Of a DNA stretch of 5,305 nucleotides, positions 1 to 5,305 are shown one piece after another (the first letter of the stretch is position 1; every line of letters begins with the position of its first letter). A program made the position numbers and the translations under genes. Location of the stretch: contig CALWXY010000053.1 in assembly GCA_944385595.1 (NCBI GenBank), positions 1 through 5,305 on the forward strand, read 5' to 3'. Below the pieces are notes generated by a model, which was not told where the DNA came from, did no database searches, and was given only the letters and a program-made list of their open reading frames with translations. This stretch comes from an uncultured Oscillospiraceae bacterium (lineage in GTDB: Bacteria > Bacillota > Clostridia > Oscillospirales > Oscillospiraceae).

Positions 1-2
1 GC

Positions 3-386
3 TTCGATATCTCCGACCGCGCCGTCAAACGCGCCGGGCTGGACTACTGGCATCTTGTCGAAGTCTCCGTTTACCCCTGCTTCGACGCCTTCGTCGAGCG
101 CCACGGCGACGCCGGTATCTGGCTCGCAACCACCAAGGCCCCGCGCAGCTATGCCGACGCCGTCTTCTTCGGCGACGTCAAGCTCGTCTTCGGCAAGGAG
201 ACCGCCGGGCTTCCCGCCGCGCTCCGTGAGAAATACCGCGACCGCTGCATCCGCATCCCCATCCGCGCCGAGGCCAGAAGCCTTAACCTCGCAAACAGCG
301 CCGCAATCCTCTGCTTCGAGGCGCTCCGCCAGCAGGGCTTCCCCGGCCTCTTGGACCATGGCTGTATGAAGGAGGAAACCATATGA
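3..386 (+). CDS. trmL: tRNA (cytidine/uridine(34)-2'-O)-methyltransferase, SPOUT family (TrmL), 5'-truncated by window edge
   Basis: Partial gene: 127 codons and a TGA stop are visible in frame 3; the start lies before the window. TrmL uses S-adenosylmethionine to methylate the 2'-O of the wobble nucleotide 34 in certain leucine tRNAs, in the cytoplasm. The translation begins FDISDRAVKRAGLDYW, matching the family's GF...RAGLDY segment at about residue 37, so roughly 35-40 N-terminal residues are missing and the full protein would be about 160 residues, usual for TrmL. The two C-terminal SPOUT knot motifs are intact: LVFGKETAGLP (bases 183-215) and RSLNLANSAAILCFEALRQ (from base 276), followed by the typical QGFPG end. 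These form the trefoil knot that binds the cofactor. The stop codon overlaps the pgk start, and the last codons hold the pgk ribosome site. Another SpoU/TrmH-type 2'-O-methyltransferase is possible but less likely given the RAGLDYW and short single-domain form. Confidence 0.9.
   Translation, partial: FDISDRAVKRAGLDYWHLVEVSVYPCFDAFVERHGDAGIWLATTKAPRSYADAVFFGDVKLVFGKETAGLPAALREKYRDRCIRIPIRAEARSLNLANSAAILCFEALRQQGFPGLLDHGCMKEETI
369..375 (+). promoter_or_regulatory. Shine-Dalgarno site of pgk, inside trmL
   Basis: AAGGAGG is a nearly complete anti-16S match, 7 bases before the ATG at 383. It lies inside the last codons of trmL. With the ATGA overlap (383-386) this fixes the pgk start and suggests ribosomes ending trmL can re-initiate on pgk. 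No sigma-A-like promoter was seen between bases 1 and 382, so pgk transcription probably starts further upstream. Confidence 0.85.
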
Positions 387-1573
387 ACTGCAACAAAAAA
401 ACCGTCAAGGACGTAGACGTCCGCGGCAAGCGCGTCCTGCTCCGCTGCGACTTCAACGTACCCCGCGACAAAGAGACCAACGTCATCACCGATGACAAGC
501 GCATCCGCGCCGCCATCCCCACCATAAGCTATCTGCTCGAAAACGGCGCCGCCGTCGTCGCCTGCTCGCACCTCGGCCGCCCCAAGGGCGAGTGGGTGCC
601 CGAGCTGAGTCTCGCCCCCGTCGCCGCGCGCCTCTCCGAGCTGCTCGGCAAGCCCGTCAAAATGGCCAAGGACGTCGTCGGCCCCGACGCCATGGCTCTC
701 GCCGCCGGGCTGAAATCCGGTGAGATCATGCTGCTCGAGAACCTCCGCTACCACAAGGAGGAGACCAAAAACGACCCCGAGTTCGCCAAAAAGCTCGCCT
801 CCATGGCCGACATCTACGTCTCCGACGCCTTCGGCACCGTCCACCGCGCCCACGCCTCCACCGCGGGCGTCGCCCAGTATCTCCCCGCCGTCTCCGGCTT
901 CCTCGTCGAGAAGGAGCTGCGCGTCATCGGCGGCGCGCTGAACAATCCCGAGCGCCCGCTCGTCGCCATCCTCGGCGGCTCCAAGGTCGGCGACAAGCTC
1001 GGCGTCATCAACAGCCTGCTCGACAAGGCCGACACGCTCATTATCGGCGGCGGCATGGCCTACACCTTCGTCAAGGCCATGGGCGGCAAAATCGGCACCT
1101 CCCTCTGCGAGGACGACCGCCTCGACTACGCCCGCGACATGATCGCCAAGGCCAAGGAGCGCGGCGTGCGCTTCCTCTACTCGCAGGATTTCATCGCCGC
1201 CCGCGAGTTCTCGCCCGACGCCGAGCCCGTCGTCATCAGCGGCGACATCCCCGACGACATGATGGGCCTCGACATCGGACCCGCGACCCGCAAGCTCTTC
1301 TGCGACGCCATCAGGGACGCCGGCACCGTCATCTGGAACGGACCCATGGGCGTCTTCGAGTTCGACGCCTTCGCCCACGGCACCGAGGCCGTCGCCCGCG
1401 CAATGGCCGAGTGCAAGGGCATCACCATCATCGGCGGCGGCGACAGCGCCGCGGCTGTCGAAAAATTCGGGCTATCCGACAAAATGACCCACGTCAGCAC
1501 CGGCGGCGGCGCCTCCCTCGAGTTCATCGAGGGCCTTGAGCTGCCCGGCGTCGCGTGCCTTCTCGATAAGTAG
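383..1573 (+). CDS. pgk: Phosphoglycerate kinase
   Basis: Transfers the acyl phosphate of 1,3-bisphosphoglycerate to ADP, giving ATP and 3-phosphoglycerate: the first ATP-yielding step of glycolysis, cytoplasmic. The 396-residue length is normal for a bacterial monomeric PGK. Visible N-domain substrate motifs are RCDFNVP (21-27), HLGRPKG (63-69), LENLRYHKEE (118-127) and SDAFGTVHRAHAS (147-159). C-domain nucleotide motifs are GGSKVGDKL (198-206, with the nucleotide-binding lysine K201), WNGPMGVFE (318-326), GGGDSAAAVEKFG (351-363) and STGGGASLEF (372-381). Arginine 21 and the basic patch for the triose phosphate are in place. The start is set by AAGGAGG seven bases upstream and overlaps the trmL stop. 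The stop is only 8 bases before tpiA. Lysine codons are a mixture of AAA and AAG, unlike eno. No odd residue was found; the identification is secure. Confidence 0.98.
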   Translation: MNCNKKTVKDVDVRGKRVLLRCDFNVPRDKETNVITDDKRIRAAIPTISYLLENGAAVVACSHLGRPKGEWVPELSLAPVAARLSELLGKPVKMAKDVVGPDAMALAAGLKSGEIMLLENLRYHKEETKNDPEFAKKLASMADIYVSDAFGTVHRAHASTAGVAQYLPAVSGFLVEKELRVIGGALNNPERPLVAILGGSKVGDKLGVINSLLDKADTLIIGGGMAYTFVKAMGGKIGTSLCEDDRLDYARDMIAKAKERGVRFLYSQDFIAAREFSPDAEPVVISGDIPDDMMGLDIGPATRKLFCDAIRDAGTVIWNGPMGVFEFDAFAHGTEAVARAMAECKGITIIGGGDSAAAVEKFGLSDKMTHVSTGGGASLEFIEGLELPGVACLLDK

Positions 1574-1577
1574 GTGA
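1572..1577 (+). promoter_or_regulatory. Shine-Dalgarno site of tpiA, overlapping the pgk stop
   Basis: AGGTGA matches the 3' part of the extended Shine-Dalgarno sequence (GGAGGTGA). It begins inside the TAG stop of pgk (1571-1573) and lies 4 bases before the ATG at 1582, a normal distance for this portion of the motif. It supports the chosen tpiA start and coupling with pgk. Confidence 0.75.
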
Positions 1578-1581
1578 TCGA

Positions 1582-2358
1582 ATGAATAAAAAATACCGCA
1601 AGGCCATCATCGCCGGCAACTGGAAAATGAACATGACCGCCTCCGCCGTCCGCCCGTTCATCGACGAGCTGCGCGCCGCCATGCCCAAGCTCAAAACCTG
1701 CGACGCCGCCATCTGCGCGCCCTTCCCGCTCATCCCCGCGCTCGGCAAGGCGCTGCGCGACTTCAGCCGCGTCGCCGTCGGCGCGCAGGACGTCTGCGAG
1801 TTCCCATCCGGCGCCCACACCGGCGAGGTCAGCTGCGATATGCTCACCGACCTCGGCGTCAAATACGTCATCGTCGGCCACAGCGAGAGGCGCGAGTATC
1901 AGCATGAGGACGATTTCAAGGTCAACGCCAAGCTCCGCGCCGCCATCGCCGCCGGGATGACCGGCATCGTCTGCGTCGGCGAGAGCCTCGAGCAGCGCAA
2001 TCGCGGCCTCACGCTGGAGCACATCGACTACCAGGTCAGCTCCGCCGTCTACGGCCTCACCGAGGAGCAGGCCAGGCGCTGCGTCGTCGCCTACGAGCCG
2101 CTCTGGGCCATAGGCACCGGCGTCGTCGCCACCGCGGAGCAGGCGCAGGAGGTCTGCGCCGAGATCCGCGCCGTGCTCAAGCGCCGCCTCGGCGCCCGCA
2201 CCGCCAGAGCCATGAGCATCCTCTACGGCGGCTCCATGAACGCCAAAAACGCCGCCGAGCTGCTCGCCATGCCCGATATCGACGGCGGCCTCATCGGCGG
2301 CGCCTCGCTCAAGCCCGCCGATTTCGCCGCAATCATCGCCGCTACGGCGCAGGAGTGA
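1582..2358 (+). CDS. tpiA: Triosephosphate isomerase
   Basis: Interconverts dihydroxyacetone phosphate and glyceraldehyde 3-phosphate; a cytoplasmic TIM-barrel enzyme, normally a homodimer. The 258 residues fit the family (about 250). Catalytic residues are visible: N13 and K15 in AGNWKMN (11-17), electrophile H100 in VGHSERR (98-104), and base E172 in AYEPLWAIGTG (170-180), which leads into flexible loop 6. The phosphate-binding YGGSM (215-219) and GGLIGGASL (235-243) are present. Oddities are mild: the usual lysine after IGTG is valine (IGTGVVAT), and the common FGET after HSERR-x-Y is QHED. Neither removes a catalytic residue, so activity is expected. The ATG follows AGGTGA. The gene sits 8 bases after pgk and 4 before gpmI and supplies the second triose to the payoff phase encoded around it. 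Confidence 0.98.
   Translation: MNKKYRKAIIAGNWKMNMTASAVRPFIDELRAAMPKLKTCDAAICAPFPLIPALGKALRDFSRVAVGAQDVCEFPSGAHTGEVSCDMLTDLGVKYVIVGHSERREYQHEDDFKVNAKLRAAIAAGMTGIVCVGESLEQRNRGLTLEHIDYQVSSAVYGLTEEQARRCVVAYEPLWAIGTGVVATAEQAQEVCAEIRAVLKRRLGARTARAMSILYGGSMNAKNAAELLAMPDIDGGLIGGASLKPADFAAIIAATAQE
2351..2355 (+). promoter_or_regulatory. Shine-Dalgarno site of gpmI, inside the tpiA 3' end
   Basis: AGGAG, immediately followed by the tpiA stop TGA (2356-2358), lies 7 bases before the ATG at 2363. The ribosome site of gpmI is therefore built from the last tpiA codons, which supports this start and translational coupling. Confidence 0.8.
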
Positions 2359-2362
2359 GCGC

Positions 2363-3886
2363 ATGGACAAGCGCCCAATAGCCATTATTATTATGGATGG
2401 CTTTGGCATTGGCATTCCGGACGAACACAACGCCATCCATGTTGCCAGAACGCCGGAGCTCGATAAGCTCATGGCCAACTGCCCCAACACCACGGTCGAC
2501 GCCTCCGGCGAGGACGTCGGCCTCCCGGTGGGGCAGATAGGCAACAGCGAGGTGGGACACATGAATATAGGAGCGGGCCGGGTCATATACCAGGACCTCT
2601 CCATGATTCTCGACCAGATCTCCGACGGGCGGTTCTACGCGAACAAGGCCTACAATCAGGCGCTCGACTACTGCGCCGAGAGCGGCGCGAGTCTGCACCT
2701 CATGGGTCTGCTGTCCGACGGAGGAGTCCACAGCCACATAGACATCCTGTACGCGCTCATGGAAATGGCGAAAAAACGGAATCTTGAGCGCGTCTACATC
2801 CACGCCTTCCTCGACGGACGCGACGTCGGCCCCGTCACGGGCCTCGACTATGTGCGCGGCTGCGTCGAGAAGTGCGCCGAGCTGGAGATCGGCAAAATCG
2901 CCACCGTCATGGGCCGCTTCTATGCAATGGACCGCGACAAGCGCTGGGCGCGTCTCGAGCGCGCCTACCGCGCCATGGTCCTCGGCGACGGCCGCTACGA
3001 GGACGACCCCGTGAACGCCATCCGCGCCAAGTACGAGACCGGCTCCACCGACGAGTTCATCCGCCCCATCATCTGCGACAGGGAGGGCATGATCCGCCCG
3101 AACGACGCCGTCATCTTCTTCAACTTCCGCCCCGACAGGGCGAGGGAGATCACCGCCGCCTTCACCGAGCCGGATTTCGACGGCTTTACCCGCCCAATCG
3201 GCCTCTTTCCGCTCTACTACGTCTGCACCACGCAGTACGACGAGCACTTTAAAAACGTGCAGATTGCCTTCCCGCCCAAGGTCATCAAAAACACCTTCGG
3301 CGAGTACATCAGCAAGCAGGGGCTGACGCAGCTGCGCCTCGCCGAGACGGAGAAATACGCCCACGTCACCTTCTTTATGGACGGCGGTGTCGACGACGGA
3401 TTCCCCGGCGAGACCCAGGTGCTCATACCCTCGCCCAAAAACTACCCCACCTACGACCTAATCCCCGAGATGAGCGCCTTCAAGGTCGCCGACACGGCGG
3501 TCGAGTACATCAAAGAGGGCAAGCAGGACGTCATCATCATGAACTTCGCCAACTGCGACATGGTCGGCCACACGGGCGACATGCAGGCCGCCGTCAAGGC
3601 CACCGAGGTGGTCGACGCCTGCGTGCACAAGGTGGTCGAGGCCGTGAGCGAGCAGGGGGGCATAAGCATCATCCTCGCCGACCACGGCAACGCCGAGAAG
3701 ATGTACCACCTCGCCGACGATACCCCCCACACCGCCCACACCCGCAATCCCGTGCCGTTCATCGTCGTCGGCGCGGACGTGAAGCTCAGACCCGGCCGCC
3801 TCGCCGACGTCGCCCCCACAGCGCTCGAGCTGATGGGACTCGAAAAGCCCGTGGAAATGACGGGCAACAGCCTCATTGTGCATTGA
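2363..3886 (+). CDS. gpmI: 2,3-bisphosphoglycerate-independent phosphoglycerate mutase
   Basis: Converts 3-phosphoglycerate to 2-phosphoglycerate through a phosphoserine intermediate, without 2,3-bisphosphoglycerate; a cytoplasmic metalloenzyme, usually Mn-dependent, of the alkaline-phosphatase superfamily. The 507 residues match the family (about 510). Residues seen: metal ligand D12 in MDGFG, nucleophile S62 in GQIGNSEVGHMN, H123 in SDGGVHSH, DGRD (151-154), R185 and R191 in MGRFYAMDR, NFRPDR (254-259), K331 in ETEKYAHVTFF, D399 and H403 in NCDMVGHTG, D440 and H441 in ADHGNAE, and a late histidine (H459) in TAHTRNPVPF. All ligand positions are filled. Small differences are DGG (340-342) where NGG or SGG is common, and SPKNYPTYDL, apparently one residue longer than the usual SPKVATYDL. 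The first third uses more ATA, ATT and GGA codons than the rest. The stop codon is part of the eno -35 box. It shows no similarity to the cofactor-dependent GpmA family. Confidence 0.98.
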   Translation: MDKRPIAIIIMDGFGIGIPDEHNAIHVARTPELDKLMANCPNTTVDASGEDVGLPVGQIGNSEVGHMNIGAGRVIYQDLSMILDQISDGRFYANKAYNQALDYCAESGASLHLMGLLSDGGVHSHIDILYALMEMAKKRNLERVYIHAFLDGRDVGPVTGLDYVRGCVEKCAELEIGKIATVMGRFYAMDRDKRWARLERAYRAMVLGDGRYEDDPVNAIRAKYETGSTDEFIRPIICDREGMIRPNDAVIFFNFRPDRAREITAAFTEPDFDGFTRPIGLFPLYYVCTTQYDEHFKNVQIAFPPKVIKNTFGEYISKQGLTQLRLAETEKYAHVTFFMDGGVDDGFPGETQVLIPSPKNYPTYDLIPEMSAFKVADTAVEYIKEGKQDVIIMNFANCDMVGHTGDMQAAVKATEVVDACVHKVVEAVSEQGGISIILADHGNAEKMYHLADDTPHTAHTRNPVPFIVVGADVKLRPGRLADVAPTALELMGLEKPVEMTGNSLIVH

Positions 3887-3911
3887 CGCGGAGGGATTTG
3901 CGGTATATAAT
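3883..3911 (+). promoter_or_regulatory. Probable strong sigma-A type promoter of eno
   Basis: The -35 box TTGACG (3883-3888) differs from consensus at one base. A spacer of exactly 17 bases follows, then a perfect -10 box TATAAT (3906-3911). It is the only clear match noticed in the window and sits in the only sizeable intergenic gap. The -35 box includes the TGA stop of gpmI. Transcription would start near 3917-3919, giving a leader of about 77 bases. No intrinsic terminator lies between gpmI and this promoter, so eno may be transcribed both from here and by readthrough from pgk-tpiA-gpmI. Confidence 0.85.
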
Positions 3912-3918
3912 GTCTCAT

Positions 3919-3949
3919 GCCGGATGTGTTGAGCCAGCGGCTCCCCGGC
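3919..3949 (+). other. Possible 5'-leader hairpin of eno
   Basis: GAGCC (3931-3935) and GGCTC (3939-3943) form a perfect 5-bp stem with a 3-base AGC loop. GCCGG (3919-3923) and CCGGC (3945-3949) can close it from outside, with 7 unpaired bases on the 5' side and 1 on the 3' side. The outer stem would begin almost at the predicted transcript start. No U-tract follows, so it does not look like an intrinsic terminator. A role in transcript stability is possible but is inference; no energy was computed. Confidence 0.4.
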
Positions 3950-3951
3950 GC

Positions 3952-3975
3952 CTGAAACTTATGCAAATTTTTCAG
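3952..3975 (+). repeat. Inverted repeat CTGAAA-N12-TTTCAG before the eno ribosome site
   Basis: CTGAAA (3952-3957) and TTTCAG (3970-3975) are exact reverse complements separated by 12 bases, ending two bases before the eno Shine-Dalgarno site. It could be a weak RNA hairpin next to the ribosome site, or a dyad bound by a protein downstream of the promoter. A 6-bp inverted repeat can arise by chance, so the call is tentative. Confidence 0.35.
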
Positions 3976-3977
3976 CT

Positions 3978-3984
3978 AAAGGAG
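3978..3984 (+). promoter_or_regulatory. Shine-Dalgarno site of eno
   Basis: AAAGGAG lies 10 bases before the ATG at 3995, slightly long but within the usual range. The 10 bases between are A-rich (AATACAAAAC), an unstructured stretch favourable for initiation in an otherwise GC-rich sequence. It fixes the eno start. Confidence 0.85.
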
Positions 3985-3994
3985 AATACAAAAC

Positions 3995-5278
3995 ATGAAA
4001 CAGTACTTTGAGATCGTTGATGTTCTCGGCAGAGAGATCCTCGACTCCCGCGGCAACCCCACCGTCGAGGTCGAGGTCACCCTTGAGGACGGCACCGTCG
4101 GCCGCGCCGCTGTTCCCTCCGGCGCCTCCACCGGTATCTTCGAGGCCTGCGAGCTCCGCGACGGAGACAAGGACCGCTACCTCGGCAAGGGCGTCATGAA
4201 GGCTGTCGAAAATGTCAACGGCGAGATCGCCGAGGCCCTGCTCGGACTCAACGTCCTCGACCAGCCCTCCATCGACAAGCTGCTCATCGAGCTCGACGGC
4301 ACCCCCAACAAGAGCCGCCTGGGCGCCAACGCCATCCTCGGCGTCTCCCTCGCCTGCGCCAAGGCCGCGGCCGAGGCCACCGGCAACAGCCTCTACAACT
4401 ACATCGGCGGCGTCAACGCCAAGACCCTGCCGGTTCCCATGATGAACGTCCTCAACGGCGGCGCCCACGCCACCAACAGCGTCGACATCCAGGAGTTCAT
4501 GATCATGCCCGTCTCCGCTGAGAGCTTCCGCGAGGGTCTGCGCATGTGCGCCGAGGTCTTCCACGCTCTGAAGAAGGTCGTCCCCGCCACCGGCGTCGGC
4601 GACGAGGGCGGCTACGCCCCCAACCTCGACAGCGACGAGGACGCCCTCAAGGCCCTGGTCGCCGCCATCGAGAAGGCCGGCTACAAGCCCGGCGAGGACT
4701 TCCGCATCGCGGTCGACGCCGCCTCCTCCGAGTGGTACGAGGAGTCCGACGGCTGCTACCACCTGCCCAAGCGCGGCACCGTCATGACCAAGGAGCAGAT
4801 GGTCGCCATGTGGAGCGACTTTGCTGAGAAGTATCCCATCATCTCCCTTGAGGACGGCATGGCCGAGGAGGACTGGGAGGGCTGGAAGATGCTCACCGAG
4901 ACCCTCGGCAAGAAGATTCAGCTCGTCGGCGACGACCTGTTCGTCACCAACACTGAGCGCCTCAAGAAGGGCATTGAGCTCGGCGTCGGCAACTCCATCC
5001 TCATCAAGGTCAACCAGATCGGCACCCTGACCGAGACCCTCGACGCCATCCAGATGGCTCACCGCGCCGGCTACACCGCCGTCATCTCCCACCGCTCCGG
5101 CGAGACCGAGGACACCACCATCGCCGACATCGCCGTGGCCACCAACGCCGGCCAGATTAAGACCGGCGCTCCCAGCCGCAGCGACCGCGTCGCGAAGTAC
5201 AACCAGCTGCTCCGCATCGAGGAGGAGCTCTTCGACGTCGCGAAGTTCCCCGGCATGGGCGCTTTCAACGTGAAGTAA
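3995..5278 (+). CDS. eno: Enolase (phosphopyruvate hydratase)
   Basis: Removes water from 2-phosphoglycerate to give phosphoenolpyruvate; Mg-dependent and cytoplasmic. The 427 residues are typical of a bacterial enolase. The N-terminal capping domain carries ILDSRGNPTVEVEV (15-28) and the mobile loop SGASTG (42-47) with ELRDGD (53-58). The barrel carries H158 in NGGAHATNSVD, E167 in QEFM, proton-shuttle E204 in GDEGGYAPN, metal ligands D241, E286 (SLEDGM) and D313 (GDDLFVTN), catalytic base K338 in ILIKVNQIGT, SHRSGETEDT (365-374) and K389 in IKTGAPSRSDR. GDEGGY in place of the common GDEGGF is a conservative change. Codon use is more extreme than in the preceding genes: lysine is AAG nearly throughout, with AAA only at codon 2, consistent with very high expression. 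Unlike the tightly packed genes before it, eno has its own promoter and leader. Confidence 0.99.
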   Translation: MKQYFEIVDVLGREILDSRGNPTVEVEVTLEDGTVGRAAVPSGASTGIFEACELRDGDKDRYLGKGVMKAVENVNGEIAEALLGLNVLDQPSIDKLLIELDGTPNKSRLGANAILGVSLACAKAAAEATGNSLYNYIGGVNAKTLPVPMMNVLNGGAHATNSVDIQEFMIMPVSAESFREGLRMCAEVFHALKKVVPATGVGDEGGYAPNLDSDEDALKALVAAIEKAGYKPGEDFRIAVDAASSEWYEESDGCYHLPKRGTVMTKEQMVAMWSDFAEKYPIISLEDGMAEEDWEGWKMLTETLGKKIQLVGDDLFVTNTERLKKGIELGVGNSILIKVNQIGTLTETLDAIQMAHRAGYTAVISHRSGETEDTTIADIAVATNAGQIKTGAPSRSDRVAKYNQLLRIEEELFDVAKFPGMGAFNVK

Positions 5279-5298
5279 GCCGACCGCAGCACAAAGGC

Positions 5299-5303
5299 GG
5301 AGG
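5299..5303 (+). promoter_or_regulatory. Possible Shine-Dalgarno site of the next gene (cut off by window end)
   Basis: GGAGG occurs 20 bases after the eno stop in the 27-base tail, inside GGCGGAGGAC. It could serve a co-directional gene starting just beyond the window. No hairpin with a U-tract is seen after eno in the bases available. The start codon is outside the window, so this is only a suggestion. Confidence 0.35.
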
Positions 5304-5305
5304 AC

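Noticed and set aside
55..369. Open frame of 104 codons on the + strand at the window start
   Set aside because: Out of frame with the clear TrmL translation; its product is a serine, proline and alanine-rich run typical of a shifted frame.
149..1378. Long open frame on the - strand opposite pgk
   Set aside because: The protein is a low-complexity run of G, A, V, D, E and L. It results from C-ending codons in pgk read in reverse; pgk is unmistakable and no ribosome site or family motif supports the antisense frame.
2382..2396. CCAT...ATGG inverted repeat at the start of gpmI
   Set aside because: Only 4 bp with an AT loop, inside conserved coding sequence (IAIIIMDG); best explained by the codons.
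1177..2604. Open frame of 475 codons on the - strand across pgk, tpiA and gpmI
   Set aside because: It spans three well-identified genes, has the same biased composition, and shows no recognisable domain. Its length follows from the rarity of TTA, CTA and TCA in the sense codons.
2342..3364. Open frame on the - strand opposite gpmI
   Set aside because: Shadow of gpmI; composition is that of reversed GC-rich codons, without motifs.
3917..3955. Possible 12-residue leader peptide (MPDVLSQRLPGA) before eno
   Set aside because: Its ATG would sit at or next to the predicted transcript start with no ribosome site, and it has no run of regulatory codons as in attenuator peptides.
3931..3972. Intrinsic terminator between gpmI and eno
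   Set aside because: The GC-rich hairpin is followed by GCGCCTGAAACTT rather than a U-tract. The later TTTTT (3968-3972) is about 20 bases away and is part of the second dyad.
3959..5092. Open frame of 377 codons on the - strand opposite eno
   Set aside because: Shadow of eno, rich in G, A, V, L, D and E, with no family signature.
1..5305. Mobile element, CRISPR array, tRNA, rRNA or phage sequence
   Set aside because: No direct repeats with spacers, transposase or integrase motifs, tRNA-like cloverleaf or rRNA sequence was seen; nearly the whole window is accounted for by five housekeeping genes.

Overview
This window is a piece of chromosomal core metabolism: the lower half of glycolysis in one co-directional cluster on the + strand. 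The layout is the 3' part of a tRNA 2'-O-methyltransferase gene (trmL), then pgk, tpiA, gpmI and eno, and then 27 bases after eno. Every complete gene has a good Shine-Dalgarno sequence. The GC content is high, with C strongly preferred at third codon positions (GCC, GTC, CTC, ATC, CGC). A pgk-tpiA-gpmI-eno order with a cofactor-independent phosphoglycerate mutase is typical of Bacillota. Gene order, AGGAGG-type ribosome sites and GC-rich codons together suggest a GC-rich member of the Clostridia, perhaps an Oscillospiraceae-type gut anaerobe. That placement is inference; the sequence does not settle the genus.

Region by region: 1-386 is the end of trmL, whose stop overlaps the pgk start codon. 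Bases 383-3886 hold pgk, tpiA and gpmI, packed with gaps of 8 and 4 bases, so they are almost certainly co-transcribed and probably translationally coupled. Bases 3887-3994 are the only real intergenic region. It holds a near-consensus sigma-A type promoter (TTGACG, 17 bases, TATAAT) whose -35 box includes the gpmI stop codon, followed by a leader of about 77 bases with two possible hairpins and a Shine-Dalgarno site. Bases 3995-5278 are eno, and 5279-5305 may carry the ribosome site of the next gene.

The enzymes run consecutively: phosphoglycerate kinase makes ATP and 3-phosphoglycerate, GpmI converts it to 2-phosphoglycerate, and enolase makes phosphoenolpyruvate. TpiA feeds the second triose into the pathway. 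Glyceraldehyde-3-phosphate dehydrogenase (gap), the usual partner of pgk, is not in the window and may lie just upstream of trmL. The catalytic residues I could locate in the four complete enzymes are all present, so all four look functional.

I found no undescribed system here. The points most worth a second look are the separate strong promoter and structured leader of eno, the distinct codon use of eno, the trmL-pgk overlap, and the codon shift in the first third of gpmI. Long open frames on the - strand are explained by codon bias and are not called as genes.
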